The notes under the pieces are model-generated. The model did not search any database. It was not told the origin of the DNA and saw nothing but the letters and a program-made list of their open reading frames with translations. Positions 13,442 through 23,573 of a DNA stretch of 39,860 nt are shown here, piece after piece. The position numbers and the translations under genes were made by a program. Numbering within the stretch: position 1 is the first letter of the stretch; every line of letters begins with the position of its first letter. The stretch covers positions 1 to 39,860 of the forward strand of contig JBCBSS010000065.1 in assembly GCA_039819065.1 (NCBI GenBank). Direction: 5' to 3'. Source of the stretch: JBCBSS01 sp039819065 (GTDB taxonomy: Bacteria; Bacteroidota; Bacteroidia; Cytophagales; Cyclobacteriaceae).

Positions 13442-16400
13442 ATGAGTAAAGCACTCTTAATATGTGGACTAATCTTTAGTTCTATATTTTTTGCCACCCA
13501 ATACAACCCTGAACCTATGATAGCATTTGATTATGATAAGGCCTGGAGTGAAGTAAAACAATTTGAAAGCAAACAACTTCCTGAATCTGCCTTAAAGGTG
13601 GTGAATGAAATATACGCAGCAGCGAAAGATGAAGAAAACACTAGTCAATTGATCAAAGCGGTAATCCACCAGCTTAAGTTTGTTGATTACAAAGAAGAGA
13701 ACGCCTTCATTAAAAACCTCGATAAGCTAAAAAAGGAAGCCGATGACGCTTCTTTTCCAGCCAAACCTATTCTGCATTCTATGCTTGGGGAAATGTATTG
13801 GCAGTATTATAATCACAATAGATACACCTTCCTAAATCGCACCGAGACGGTTAATTTCGATGACGCTGACATAGCTACCTGGAGCTTGGCGAAGATTGTT
13901 AAGACCACACTAGAACAGTATGAATTGAGCCTTACTTCGACAGATCAGAGCAAAAAAGAAGCTCTTGAAGACTTCAAAGTGATTTATGAAGGTGGTAACG
14001 AACTTGGCTTAAGTTACCGTACTACACTCTACGATTTTCTAGCCTTTAGAGCCGTCTCATTCTTTGCTTCTGAAGAGCCTGGGCTTATCAAACCGTCCTA
14101 CGCTTTCACCCTTAATAATGCGGCATACCTCAGCGATGCTGAAAGCTTTTCCAAGTTGACGCTTGAAACACAGGATGAATTGTCCATGAAATTTCGCGCT
14201 TTGAAAGTTTACCAGGATTTGACGCTATTTCATTTGAACGATAGTGATCCGGCAGCTTTGGTAGAACTTGATTTACAAAGGTTGGCATTTGTGAAAAGTC
14301 ATTTGACTGTTCCTGATGTTGAGGAGCTTTACCGTAAGGCGTTAGAAACCCTTGAAGAGCGTGTCATAGAGCATCCTATTGTGGGAAAGGTAACGTTGGA
14401 AATCGCCAAAACCTATCAGCAAACGGCTGGCTCCTACAAGCCCTTGATTTCTGAGGATCATAAATGGGATCTAAAACGTGCTATTGAGATTTGTCAGGGA
14501 GCGATTGACCGTTTTCCAGATTCGGATGGCGCCAAGGCGTGCTTCAACCTACAGGAAGATATCAAACTCAAGAACTTACAGGTAACGATAGAAGAGCAAA
14601 ATGTACCAGAAGCACCTTTCAGGGTATTCGTTCAATATCAGAACATTAATGAGCTCTACTACAGAATTATTAAAACGGACAGGAAAAGTGTGCGGGCATT
14701 GAGGGAGAAGCTCGACAAGACTTATGATATCGATAGGGAGGAAGAGTTCATTAAGGATTTTGCCAAGAAGTCGCCTGTTCAGACCGGCAGTTTCAAATTG
14801 ACCGATGACGGCGATTATCAGATGCATAGTGTAGAAGTCAAGATAGATGAACTTCCGGTGGGAGAGTACATGGTGTTATTCAGCCATCACAAGGATTTTG
14901 TCCCTGCTAAGAATGGAATGGCTTACGCCTTTACGGTGGTTACCAATATCAGCTATATACACAGGAACACAGGTAAGGGCGAAACTGAATTCTACGTATT
15001 GAATAGAACTACCGGAAAACCCATTAAAGGCGTCACCTTAAAGGCTATTTCCAATTATTACAACTACAAAAAACAGAAATATCAAACGGATCAGATCGGT
15101 AGCTATACCAGCGATACTGACGGTTATACTAAAATCGGATACATCAGGAGTAAGGATAGAAATAACTTCTTTGTCGAATTTGTCAAAGACAATGATTTTA
15201 ATAGCACTGAACCTGTTGAAGGCTACCGCTATGGAGGCACGATCAGTCAATATCAACATCGGGATTATGATCGGACAGCACAAACTTTTTTCTTTCTAGA
15301 CAGGGCTATATATCGGCCTGGGCAAACAATTTATTTCAAAGGCTTGGTCGTTGATCCAGACCGGAAGACACCCAAGATCAAGCCCAATTATCTTACCAGT
15401 ATTGAGCTCAGGGATGTGAATTATCAGGTTCAGGCAACTTTGGAAGTTGAAACCAATGAATACGGGACTTTTAGTGGAAGCTTCACCGCTCCGTCCAGTG
15501 GCTTAACCGGACAAATGCAGATCAATACTACCGATGGCAGTGGGAATATCACCTTCCAGGTGGAAGAATATAAAAGGCCCAAGTTCTACGTCGGGTTCAA
15601 TCCGGTAGAAGGTGCCTTTCAACTGAATGACCAGATCACGGTAGAAGGATATGCCACGGCCTATTCCGGCGTTCAGATTGATGGTGCCAATGTGCAATAC
15701 CGTGTTGTACGTCAGGCCAATTTTCCCTTTTGGTGGTGGTGTAGGTGGGGTTATTATCCCACCTCACCGGAGATGGAAATCACTAGTGGTCAAACACAAT
15801 CGAACGAAAGTGGAAAGTTTGAAATCAAGTTTGATGCCTTGCCAGACCTATCAGTTGATCCAGCTTCAGATCCTACATTCAGTTATACCATCTATGCCGA
15901 TGTGACAGATATTAACGGTGAAACGCACAGCTCATCGACCTACATGGCGGCTGGCTATAAATCATTGCGTGTGGGTGTCGACATTGGTACAATAGATAAG
16001 GATGCCATATCGGCGGAGCAGCAATTCGCCATTCAGACCACTAACCAATCGGGGCAATTCTTAGCTGCAAAAGGCAGCATAAAAATCTATCGTCTCGACA
16101 TGCCTGACCGCGCTTTTAGAAAACGGCTATGGGCGCAGGCAGATCGTACTATCTACAGTCAAGAGGAATACTATTCGTACTTCCCCCATGACCAATACCA
16201 AGATGAAAACAACAGGTACAAGTGGGAAAGAAGCGGAGAAGTTTTCACAACCAATTTTAATACGCAGGATGAAAAGAGCTTTAGGATAGAAGATTTAAAG
16301 TCCTGGCAGAGTGGTCTTTATGTACTAGAGATACAATCAGAGGATAATAAAGGACAAGAGGTAAAAGAGGTGGCATACTTTGAAGTTTTGTCCAGATCAG

Positions 16401-19400
16401 CTAAGAGACTTTCTATTCCGGCCATTCATGCTTTTACAGGAGAAAAGTTAACCGCGGAACCAGGAGAAACGGCCTCATTCTATGTGGGCACTTCCGAGCC
16501 CAGTGTAAGGCTATTGTATGAACTGGAGCATGATGGCCGCATAGTAGAAAAGAAATGGCTGACCCTGAAAAATGAAAAGGAAAACATCGAGATACCCATC
16601 AAAGAAGACTACCGCGGTAATGTATTCGCGCATTATGCTTTTGTGAAGGACAACAGGTTGTACGCCCAACAGGTAACGGTCAATGTACCATTCACCAATA
16701 AGGAATTGGATGTGTCTTTTGAAACGTTTCGAGACAAGCTAAATCCAGGAGAAGAGGAAGAATGGAAAATCATCGTGAAGGGCAAAAAGGCGGATAAGGT
16801 CGCGGCTGAAATGGTGGCTACCCTCTATGACCAATCATTAGATGAGTTTCGCTCCAATAACTTCTCGGCCTATTTCTACAATGCTTATTATGGACAGCTC
16901 GCCTGGCAAAGTAGCAATGGCTTTACTATTGAAAGTTTAAACACCTATACCAATGGGTGGAACGACTATGCCTACAAGGCGTACAATTCCCCTTCATACC
17001 CTTATCTCAACTGGTTTGACTATGATTATTATCGCTATGGAGGGGAGCGTGGAAGAAGTATCATGAGGAAATCGATGGCTGCGTCAGCGCCGGTTGAAGA
17101 TGTAGTGCTTGCCGAGGAAGTTGCTGACCAAGAAGAGATAGAAGCGGATTTTAATGGTGTGGCTGACCTTAAGCCTTCACCAGAGCCGAACCAGGTATCG
17201 ACCGAGGAACAGGATTTTTCTCAAGTAAAAGTCAGAACCAACTTCAATGAGACAGCCTTCTTTTATCCTCACTTACAAACCAATGAAAAGGGAGAAATCA
17301 TCATCAAATTCACCATTCCCGAGGCACTGACTACCTGGAAAATGTTGGGCTTTGCGCATACCAAAGATTTGAAGTCTGGCTATGCTTACAATCAATTGGT
17401 TACTCAAAAGGAATTGATGGTGGTGCCTAACCAACCGAGATTCTTCAGGGAAAACGACAGCATGAAATTCTCAGCAAAGATCAGCAGCCTCGTGGACGAG
17501 GAATTATTGGGAACGGCGAGGCTTGAGTTTTTCGATGCGCTCACTATGAAGTCAGTGGATGACTTAATGAAAAACCAAACCAAGGTGCAGTCATTTAGCT
17601 TGAAGCCAAAGCAAAGTAGTAACTTGGAATGGGACATCGAAATACCAGAAGGGCTTCAGGCAGTCAACTACCGCATTGTAGCCAAAGCGGGCGACTTCTC
17701 TGATGGTGAGGAGATGACACTACCCGTTGTGACCAATAGCATGTTGGTAACGGAGAGCTTGCCATTGCCTATCAGAGGTAATCAAACCAAAGAGTTCCGG
17801 TTTGAAAAACTGATTAAGAACAAGTCCAAGACACTGCGTCATCATCGTTATACCCTAGAATTTACGTCTAATCCGGCCTGGTACGCCATCCAGTCATTAC
17901 CTTATTTGATGGAGTACCCGTACGAATGTGCGGAGCAGACTTTCAGCCGGTTCTATGCCAATAGCATGGCAACGCATATCTCAAATTCAAACCCTAGAAT
18001 CAAGCGTGTATTCGATACCTGGAAAAACATTCAGCCAGATGCTTTACTTTCCAACCTGGAGAAAAATCAGGAATTGAAATCGGCCTTGCTGGAAGAGACA
18101 CCATGGGTGCTTCATGCCAAGGACGAAAGCCAGAGAAAGCGCAATGTAGGATTGCTTTTTGATCTTAATAGAATGGCGAATGAGCAGGAGAGGTCATTAG
18201 CAAAGCTGCAGAAAGCACAGACCTCAAATGGAGGGTTTAGCTGGTTTGCAGGTATGCCGGAGGATAGGTATATGACACAGCACATCATTACGGGTATGGG
18301 GCATCTCGATCATTTGGGAGTAAGAGCGGTGCGTGAGGAGGCGGCTACTTGGACGATGGTTACCAAAGGCATTACGTTCCTGGACAGACAGATCGAGAAA
18401 GATCACGACAGACTACTGCGCTTGGCTAAGAAAGGTGAGATCAATATGGATAATCGACACATTTCACAGGTTCATTTTCAATACCTGTACATGAGAAGCT
18501 TCTTCAAGGATGTGACGTATGCGGGGAAGAGTAAAAGAGCCTTTGACTATTTCCTTGGACAAGCTAAAAAGTACTGGACGAAAAATACCTTATCTGTGCA
18601 AGCAATGGCCTGCCTGGCGCTCAACAAGTTTGGTGAAAGAGCCGTTGCGGTTGAGATAATCAAATCATTCAATGAGCGTGCTTTACATGCTGAAGAGATG
18701 GGCATGTATTGGAAGTACGATCGCGGCTATTATTGGTATCAGGCGCCGATAGAGACACAGGCACTGATGATTGAGGTATATGAGGAGGTTGCCAAGGATG
18801 TCAAATCTGTAGAAGACCTGAAGGTCTGGCTACTCAAGCAAAAGCAAACACAGGATTGGGGAACGACCAAAGCTACCACTGAGGCCTGCTACGCCTTGCT
18901 GCTAAGAGGTGCAGATGCGTTGGCTAGTACCGACCTGGTTGAGGTGACTATAGGTAATAAGGTTATCGACCCCACTCAGCTTGAAGATACTAAAGTAGAA
19001 GCTGGTACCGGCTATTTCAAAACAGCTTGGCAAGCAGGAGAAATTTCTGAGAAGATGGGTAAAGTCAAAGTATCGAAAAAGGATGATGGCGTAGCATGGG
19101 GGTCGGTTTATTGGCAGTACTTCGAGCAGTTGGATAAAATCACCCCAGCTGAGACACCACTGAAAATAAAGAAAGGCCTGTTTATTCAGCAGAACACCGA
19201 TAGAGGGCCTGTTATCACTCCTGTAGATAAAAGCTCCTCGCTCAAAATAGGTGATTTAGTGAAGGTAAGGGTCGAATTGAGAGTAGACCGAGATATGGAA
19301 TATGTCCACCTCAAAGACATGCGTGCGGCCGGTTTTGAGCCTGTATCCACACTGTCCACTTACAAATATCAGGATGGCCTGCATTACTATGAAAGCCCTA

Positions 19401-19576
19401 GGGATTTAGCCACCAACTTCTTCATGGGCTATCTACCCAAAGGCACCTATGTGTTCGAATATGACTTGAGGGTATCTCAGAAAGGAAACTTCTCCAACGG
19501 AATTACCACCATTCAATGCATGTACGCACCGGAATTCAGCAGTCATTCGGAAGGAGTGAGGGTGAATATGGAGTAG
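13442..19576 (+). CDS. Bacterial alpha-2-macroglobulin with thioester domain
   Basis: 2044 residues, the largest gene here. The N-terminus (KALLICGLIFSSIFFA) is a signal peptide without a lipobox. Domains in order: a helical, TPR-like N-terminal region (about 30-390); MG domains including the MG2 signature DRAIYRPGQTIYFKG (about 620); a linker with an acidic, low-complexity stretch (about 1215-1265) that may hold the bait region; the A2M domain (AFFYPHLQTNEKGEI..PEALTTWKML, about 1275-1310); the thioester domain with YPYECAEQTFSR, Cys1496 to Gln1499; and a receptor-like C-terminal beta domain. CxEQ is intact, so a Cys-Gln thioester able to trap proteases covalently is expected. Periplasmic or outer-membrane inhibition of attacking proteases is the family role. 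No penicillin-binding protein PbpC gene is nearby, unlike in enterobacteria. Confidence 0.93.
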   Translation: MSKALLICGLIFSSIFFATQYNPEPMIAFDYDKAWSEVKQFESKQLPESALKVVNEIYAAAKDEENTSQLIKAVIHQLKFVDYKEENAFIKNLDKLKKEADDASFPAKPILHSMLGEMYWQYYNHNRYTFLNRTETVNFDDADIATWSLAKIVKTTLEQYELSLTSTDQSKKEALEDFKVIYEGGNELGLSYRTTLYDFLAFRAVSFFASEEPGLIKPSYAFTLNNAAYLSDAESFSKLTLETQDELSMKFRALKVYQDLTLFHLNDSDPAALVELDLQRLAFVKSHLTVPDVEELYRKALETLEERVIEHPIVGKVTLEIAKTYQQTAGSYKPLISEDHKWDLKRAIEICQGAIDRFPDSDGAKACFNLQEDIKLKNLQVTIEEQNVPEAPFRVFVQYQNINELYYRIIKTDRKSVRALREKLDKTYDIDREEEFIKDFAKKSPVQTGSFKLTDDGDYQMHSVEVKIDELPVGEYMVLFSHHKDFVPAKNGMAYAFTVVTNISYIHRNTGKGETEFYVLNRTTGKPIKGVTLKAISNYYNYKKQKYQTDQIGSYTSDTDGYTKIGYIRSKDRNNFFVEFVKDNDFNSTEPVEGYRYGGTISQYQHRDYDRTAQTFFFLDRAIYRPGQTIYFKGLVVDPDRKTPKIKPNYLTSIELRDVNYQVQATLEVETNEYGTFSGSFTAPSSGLTGQMQINTTDGSGNITFQVEEYKRPKFYVGFNPVEGAFQLNDQITVEGYATAYSGVQIDGANVQYRVVRQANFPFWWWCRWGYYPTSPEMEITSGQTQSNESGKFEIKFDALPDLSVDPASDPTFSYTIYADVTDINGETHSSSTYMAAGYKSLRVGVDIGTIDKDAISAEQQFAIQTTNQSGQFLAAKGSIKIYRLDMPDRAFRKRLWAQADRTIYSQEEYYSYFPHDQYQDENNRYKWERSGEVFTTNFNTQDEKSFRIEDLKSWQSGLYVLEIQSEDNKGQEVKEVAYFEVLSRSAKRLSIPAIHAFTGEKLTAEPGETASFYVGTSEPSVRLLYELEHDGRIVEKKWLTLKNEKENIEIPIKEDYRGNVFAHYAFVKDNRLYAQQVTVNVPFTNKELDVSFETFRDKLNPGEEEEWKIIVKGKKADKVAAEMVATLYDQSLDEFRSNNFSAYFYNAYYGQLAWQSSNGFTIESLNTYTNGWNDYAYKAYNSPSYPYLNWFDYDYYRYGGERGRSIMRKSMAASAPVEDVVLAEEVADQEEIEADFNGVADLKPSPEPNQVSTEEQDFSQVKVRTNFNETAFFYPHLQTNEKGEIIIKFTIPEALTTWKMLGFAHTKDLKSGYAYNQLVTQKELMVVPNQPRFFRENDSMKFSAKISSLVDEELLGTARLEFFDALTMKSVDDLMKNQTKVQSFSLKPKQSSNLEWDIEIPEGLQAVNYRIVAKAGDFSDGEEMTLPVVTNSMLVTESLPLPIRGNQTKEFRFEKLIKNKSKTLRHHRYTLEFTSNPAWYAIQSLPYLMEYPYECAEQTFSRFYANSMATHISNSNPRIKRVFDTWKNIQPDALLSNLEKNQELKSALLEETPWVLHAKDESQRKRNVGLLFDLNRMANEQERSLAKLQKAQTSNGGFSWFAGMPEDRYMTQHIITGMGHLDHLGVRAVREEAATWTMVTKGITFLDRQIEKDHDRLLRLAKKGEINMDNRHISQVHFQYLYMRSFFKDVTYAGKSKRAFDYFLGQAKKYWTKNTLSVQAMACLALNKFGERAVAVEIIKSFNERALHAEEMGMYWKYDRGYYWYQAPIETQALMIEVYEEVAKDVKSVEDLKVWLLKQKQTQDWGTTKATTEACYALLLRGADALASTDLVEVTIGNKVIDPTQLEDTKVEAGTGYFKTAWQAGEISEKMGKVKVSKKDDGVAWGSVYWQYFEQLDKITPAETPLKIKKGLFIQQNTDRGPVITPVDKSSSLKIGDLVKVRVELRVDRDMEYVHLKDMRAAGFEPVSTLSTYKYQDGLHYYESPRDLATNFFMGYLPKGTYVFEYDLRVSQKGNFSNGITTIQCMYAPEFSSHSEGVRVNME

Positions 19577-19628
19577 AGGTTTGAGACATAAGAAGAAAGA
19601 CTAAAGACGAAAGACTTGACTTCTGGGT

Positions 19629-19665
19629 GTCATTGCGAACCCGACGTAGGAGGGTGAAGCAATCC
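19629..19665. repeat. GTCATTGCGA..GAAGCAATCC intergenic repeat
   Basis: Starts GTCATTGCGAAC and ends GTGAAGCAATCC, with ACGTAGGAGG between. It is a short interspersed repeat of a type common in Bacteroidota. It lies 50 bases after the macroglobulin stop. Confidence 0.6.
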
Positions 19666-19737
19666 AATAGCTATGAGCAGCTAGAAATATGTAGAATTAA
19701 ATAGAAATACATAGAAATAAGCTGCTCTCTTAGCCGG

Positions 19738-19800
19738 GCGTCATTCCCTTGCGATCCGTCAGAGGCCGGACAGGCAGCGACAAAGGAGGCGGAGCAATCC
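19738..19800. repeat. Variant GTCATT..GAGCAATCC repeat with extra segment
   Basis: Begins GCGTCATTCCCTTGCGATC and ends GGAGGCGGAGCAATCC. Compared with 19629-19665 it has extra bases, with CCGTCAG..CCGGACAGG, between the GTCATT end and the GACAAAGGAGG part. The first 24 bases recur inverted at 7389-7412. Confidence 0.6.
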
Positions 19801-19989
19801 AGTCGCGAAGAGTTACGATTTTCGAATTAGAAATTGGTTTCACGGCGCTATGTTAAAGGCACGAAAGTAACTTTCGCGCTAGCTGAATATTCTTTCCATC
19901 TGGCAATTCGTATACCCATGGAAACACTTGACAGAACACTGAATTGCTTTGCAGTGCTTTGGAAGCTAAAATTACCTTTGCCACATCGT

Positions 19990-20095
19990 GTCAATTTCGA
20001 CCGTAGAGAGAAATCTTTCTCCTTCAATGTTTTGCCCTCCAATTCGAGTGAGATTTCTCGCCTGCCTGCCGGCAAAGGCAGGTTCCTCGAAATGA
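19990..20095. repeat. GTCATTTCGA-type element with hairpin module, copy 2
   Basis: Left end GTCAATTTCGACCG..GAGAAATCT (19990-20016). The right end, in reverse complement, is TCATTTCGAGGAA, module (20060-20082, CCTGCCTGCC-GGCAAAGGCAGG), GAGAAATCTCAC. The module sits at the same place, just before GAGAAATCT, as in 12920-13024. A 116-codon frame running through (19834-20184) is judged accidental. The rest of 19577-20274 has no gene that I can support. Confidence 0.65.
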
Positions 20096-20274
20096 TAGCT
20101 TTGATCTATGATACTGGACGTCATATCACCATCCCATCATCTTATCAAATCATCATACAATTAGTCTGTCATCTAAATATCTAGGCTCAGGTATTTCCTA
20201 TTGATGCAAACCGAGCTAGATTGCTATGTACGAATACTTTAAAAACCAACCACTTACTTTAAGACCAATACTAA

Positions 20275-21099
20275 ATGGGAACTACTTCATCCGACCAGGA
20301 AAAAGAGAAAGAAGAGATTATAAACAAGTACTGTCAGCGTCCGAAGAAGAGGCGTAGGGGATTAAAGGGGCAATGGCAAACTTCTAGAGGTTCTTTGGCA
20401 ATTATTAGTATTTTCAGTGTTGCCATATTGATCAGCGGAGCAATATGGCCTTTGATTTCTGATTTCATCAAGAGCAATGATACTGTCGCAAAAGGTTTAT
20501 TGGCCATAGCCGGTACCTTGGCAGTAAGAAGGTATTTCCTGCTTAAGGATAAAGAACAAACCAAAGAGCAAGAAAAAAGGGATTTTGTGAAGGCCTTAAG
20601 AACTGAGTATAACAACGTTAAGAATATCCAAAGACAGGCGGAAACATACTTTGGCACTTTCCATGGCAAAGAACTTACAGATGAAGGACTGCAACAAAGA
20701 CTTATCGAACATTGGAAGGAATACAATGAATTGATGAGAGCGTTGGATAAGCATCAACTTGCTTTTGAAAGCCTGAAGTATGAAGCTGAAATCATCAAAG
20801 GCATAGAATGGGTCAAAGAACCTTTAGGCGTGATGGAGGACTATCTGAGAGGGATAACTAAAGAATATGCTTTGATCGTCAATCAGATTAGGTCGGACAG
20901 CCCTAAAATTTCAGACTGGGGAAAAGTGCCCAAAATTGAAAAGCCATCAAAAAGACATGACAAGTATGGCCTTAAAGCAAGCAGTGTTGCATTTGTAAAA
21001 GACTTTTCCGAGAGATCCAGAGGCCTTGACTTATACTTTGTTCCTATCGCAAGACGTGTCAGGGATGGCTTATACGATCAATTAGGAGTCGGAAAATGA
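20275..21099 (+). CDS. Membrane-anchored coiled-coil protein, unknown
   Basis: 274 residues. A very basic, charged cytosolic N-terminus (KYCQRPKKRRRG) is followed by two hydrophobic segments (about 40-63 and 71-90), then a long highly charged helical region rich in Lys/Glu (KDKEQTKEQEKRDFVKALRTEYNN) that probably forms coiled coils. No signal peptide, catalytic motif or family is recognised. The stop is 110 bases before the bestrophin start, so co-transcription is possible. Confidence 0.65.
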   Translation: MGTTSSDQEKEKEEIINKYCQRPKKRRRGLKGQWQTSRGSLAIISIFSVAILISGAIWPLISDFIKSNDTVAKGLLAIAGTLAVRRYFLLKDKEQTKEQEKRDFVKALRTEYNNVKNIQRQAETYFGTFHGKELTDEGLQQRLIEHWKEYNELMRALDKHQLAFESLKYEAEIIKGIEWVKEPLGVMEDYLRGITKEYALIVNQIRSDSPKISDWGKVPKIEKPSKRHDKYGLKASSVAFVKDFSERSRGLDLYFVPIARRVRDGLYDQLGVGK

Positions 21100-21209
21100 G
21101 CGCTAGTTACTTTTTCCTGAGGCTGAAAATACTACCCCAAACTTTCCCCGGCCAACGAATAGAATATCGAAAAAATTTCAACATATTGACGGTTCTATAA
21201 TCTATTATT

Positions 21210-22244
21210 ATGATCGTCTCCAAAGGAATCAGTCTTGCTAACCTGATCAAATGGTCTGCCATTCACGTGTTTTGGCTCTTAATACTGTCGAGTTCCATTG
21301 CCACTTTATACTATTACAATATTCTGAACGTGGTGATCCCTTGGTTGCCGGTATCCGTTATCGGTACGGCGGTGGCGTTCTATGTTGGCTTCAAGAATAA
21401 TCAGGCCTACGATAGAATGTGGGAGGCCCGCAAAGTTTGGGGAGCGATTGTGAATGACAGCCGCGCTTGGGGCATGATGGTAGACGGCTTTGTCACCAAT
21501 CTGTTTGCTTCAGTCAAATTAAGTGATCATGACATGCTAGAAGTGAAGAGAAGGCTTATTTACCGGCATATCGGTTGGTTGTATGCACACAGAAGTCAGT
21601 TATTAGTACCCACCCAATGGGAGCATGCCAGCCAGGGTGGACATGTCGCTAGAACAGCGCGGTTCTATCAAAAACGGTTTGGTATTGGTTTGGTCGATGA
21701 TGAAGTGACACGCATAGAATTGAAGCATTTTCTGCCAGCAGAAGAACACGATCGATTGGTGGGCAGTGTGAATACCGCCACACAGATCATTAACGAGCAA
21801 TCACGTGACTTGACCAAGCTCAGGGAAGAAGGGCTAATTGAAGATTTCCGACATATGGAAATGGAGAATGTCCTGAGAAGCTTCTACGAACATCAGGGCA
21901 AGAACGAACGCATCAAGAAGTTTCCGTTACCTCGTCAATACGCTAACATGAGCCGCTATTTCGTGGGTATTTTTATTCTATTACTTCCATTTGCACTGAT
22001 GCCCGAGTTGATCAAAGTAGGTGAATTAGGCTTTTGGATAGCTATTCCTATCACCACCTTGGTGGGTTGGATTTACGTGATGATGGAAGTGGTGGGTGAT
22101 TATTCTGAAAACCCTTTTCAGGGTATGGCCAATGACATTCCGATGCTGTCACTCTGTAGAACCATAGAGATCGACTTACGGGAGATGCTGGGCGAAAAAG
22201 ACCTGCCACCTCCGATAGAAGCCAAGCAGAATATTCTGATGTAA
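21210..22244 (+). CDS. Bestrophin-family anion channel (UPF0187/RFP-TM)
   Basis: 344 residues, slightly longer than the usual bacterial ~290-310. Family features: hydrophobic N-terminal helix (VFWLLILSSSIATLYYY), the segment LPVSVIGTAVAFYVGFKNNQAYDRMWEARKVWGAIVNDSR that contains the conserved R-T/N-N-x-x-Y-x-R-x-x-E/E-A-R region, and near the C-terminus PFALMPELIKVGELGFWIAI followed by ENPF. Bacterial bestrophins form pentameric channels passing chloride or other ions in the inner membrane. No co-regulated partner is clear. Confidence 0.9.
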   Translation: MIVSKGISLANLIKWSAIHVFWLLILSSSIATLYYYNILNVVIPWLPVSVIGTAVAFYVGFKNNQAYDRMWEARKVWGAIVNDSRAWGMMVDGFVTNLFASVKLSDHDMLEVKRRLIYRHIGWLYAHRSQLLVPTQWEHASQGGHVARTARFYQKRFGIGLVDDEVTRIELKHFLPAEEHDRLVGSVNTATQIINEQSRDLTKLREEGLIEDFRHMEMENVLRSFYEHQGKNERIKKFPLPRQYANMSRYFVGIFILLLPFALMPELIKVGELGFWIAIPITTLVGWIYVMMEVVGDYSENPFQGMANDIPMLSLCRTIEIDLREMLGEKDLPPPIEAKQNILM

Positions 22245-22278
22245 GGCCAAAAGCTGCTCAGCCGCGATCTAAGTCTGT

Positions 22279-22443
22279 TTATAACTTTCGATTTACCACA
22301 TCTACAAGTTGAAACTGAGAAGAAGTGTATTGTTGTCCTACCTGAAGTTGAATGAGCCAAAAATCAGAGTCTTGATAATTTGAGCTTAGTAAAAGCTTTG
22401 CAGACGATTCTTTGATACAATATAAAATGGTAGGTGAAAAATC
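22279..22443 (-). pseudogene. Possible remnant of a coding sequence without start codon
   Basis: On the minus strand 54 codons are open between two TAA stops, with no ATG, GTG or TTG that would give a sensible product. The translation has coding-like segments (SSNYQDSDFWLIQLQVGQQ, SSQFQLVDVVNRKL). A second frame over its first third also reads like protein. It may be the 3' relic of a lost gene in the 303-base gap after the bestrophin gene, or chance. Low confidence. Confidence 0.25.
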
Positions 22444-22547
22444 TTATTGAAATGACATCGCCCATTATACGCTAAAAAAGTCTCAAATACTTTGACATAG
22501 ATGCGGTTTTACTTAAACTAGATGTTCTACCCAAAACGACGCCCACA

Positions 22548-23318
22548 ATGAAGCATTATTGCTTGATCATTCTTTCCACGATAATAATCTTTTGTAGCTC
22601 TTGCAAAAAAAGTGTAATAGACGGTTCTAATGAATACGGCTTTCAATTATCACTCAAAGAAATAATGAGTGAACAAAAAAGGCTTGATAACTTAAGGCTA
22701 ATTCATGGTCTGCAAATGATAAGATATAAGGAGTCTGGTTATGATCAGCGCTATGTACATGACGTAGAGCAAAGCAAAGACATCTTTGAAGGTAGAGAAG
22801 TACTGGAATTGGACGATGACGTGATAAGAATGCTGGACAAGAAGGATTTCGAAGAATTAATGAAGATCATTGATATTATAGAGCCAGAAGTAGAGAATAA
22901 AAAGGAAGAGCTTGAAATAAGAAGGAACCTGGTGTCTATGGTGTGGAAAACTGAACTGATCAGAGATGTGGAAGGAGTGAGTGTCAAAATATATAGTACC
23001 TGGAACGGATCCGATGCAGAAGGGTTCATGCAAACCGCCCAAGCTTATACATTAGATGGTTTAAATTTATATCACATTGAACTCACAGGTTCATGGGAGC
23101 TAGAAGGTGCTGAAGGTAAGTTCATAAAAACCATCATCAAAACCTGTAAGGACCCTATGGCTCGTGTTGATGCATCTTTAGTTTGCGATGAACTAGGCAT
23201 AACGGTCCCGACGACGGATAGATTGGAAATACTCTCGTTAGATCCTGATATGATGCAAACCAAAGAGATAAACATCGAGAGCGGCGAAGAATTGATATTA
23301 AATTGGACTAGGAAGTAG
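22548..23318 (+). CDS. SPII lipoprotein, unknown function
   Basis: 256 residues. The N-terminus MKHYCLIILSTIIIFCSSCKK ends in a lipobox-like FCSSC with Cys19. The mature protein is acidic, with a helical first half (long Lys/Glu-rich helices around 70-130) and a beta-rich second half (VSVKIYSTWNGSDAEGF, HIELTGSWELEGAEGKF). No enzyme motif or family recognised. It stands alone, with no operon partner closer than 255 bases. Confidence 0.72.
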   Translation: MKHYCLIILSTIIIFCSSCKKSVIDGSNEYGFQLSLKEIMSEQKRLDNLRLIHGLQMIRYKESGYDQRYVHDVEQSKDIFEGREVLELDDDVIRMLDKKDFEELMKIIDIIEPEVENKKEELEIRRNLVSMVWKTELIRDVEGVSVKIYSTWNGSDAEGFMQTAQAYTLDGLNLYHIELTGSWELEGAEGKFIKTIIKTCKDPMARVDASLVCDELGITVPTTDRLEILSLDPDMMQTKEINIESGEELILNWTRK

Positions 23319-23573
23319 TATACAATCCTTGCGCAAGCAGCTATTAGCTAATGCCTACCCTACACAAAATACCAGCCAATGTGATCATGCCACCAGAATG
23401 ATTCCTTTTGTTAAACATGGTTTGATTCGATTTCAACCACAAAAGGCTATCTGGCTATACGACAACCCTGAAAATCAAAACCTGCAACTGACTGAATAAT
23501 TTACTATATTATTCAACAATCGACTTTCTAAGCAACCGACCATTCTTGTTTTTCACTTAATCCTGAAAGAATT

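Noticed and set aside
19834..20184. 116-codon frame after the macroglobulin gene
   Set aside because: The reading frame passes straight through a GTCATTTCGA-type palindromic element with hairpin module; no start context or family.
21185..21205. TATAAT-like promoter before the bestrophin gene
   Set aside because: TTGACG and TATAAT are separated by only 4 bases, and Bacteroidota do not use this consensus as their main promoter.
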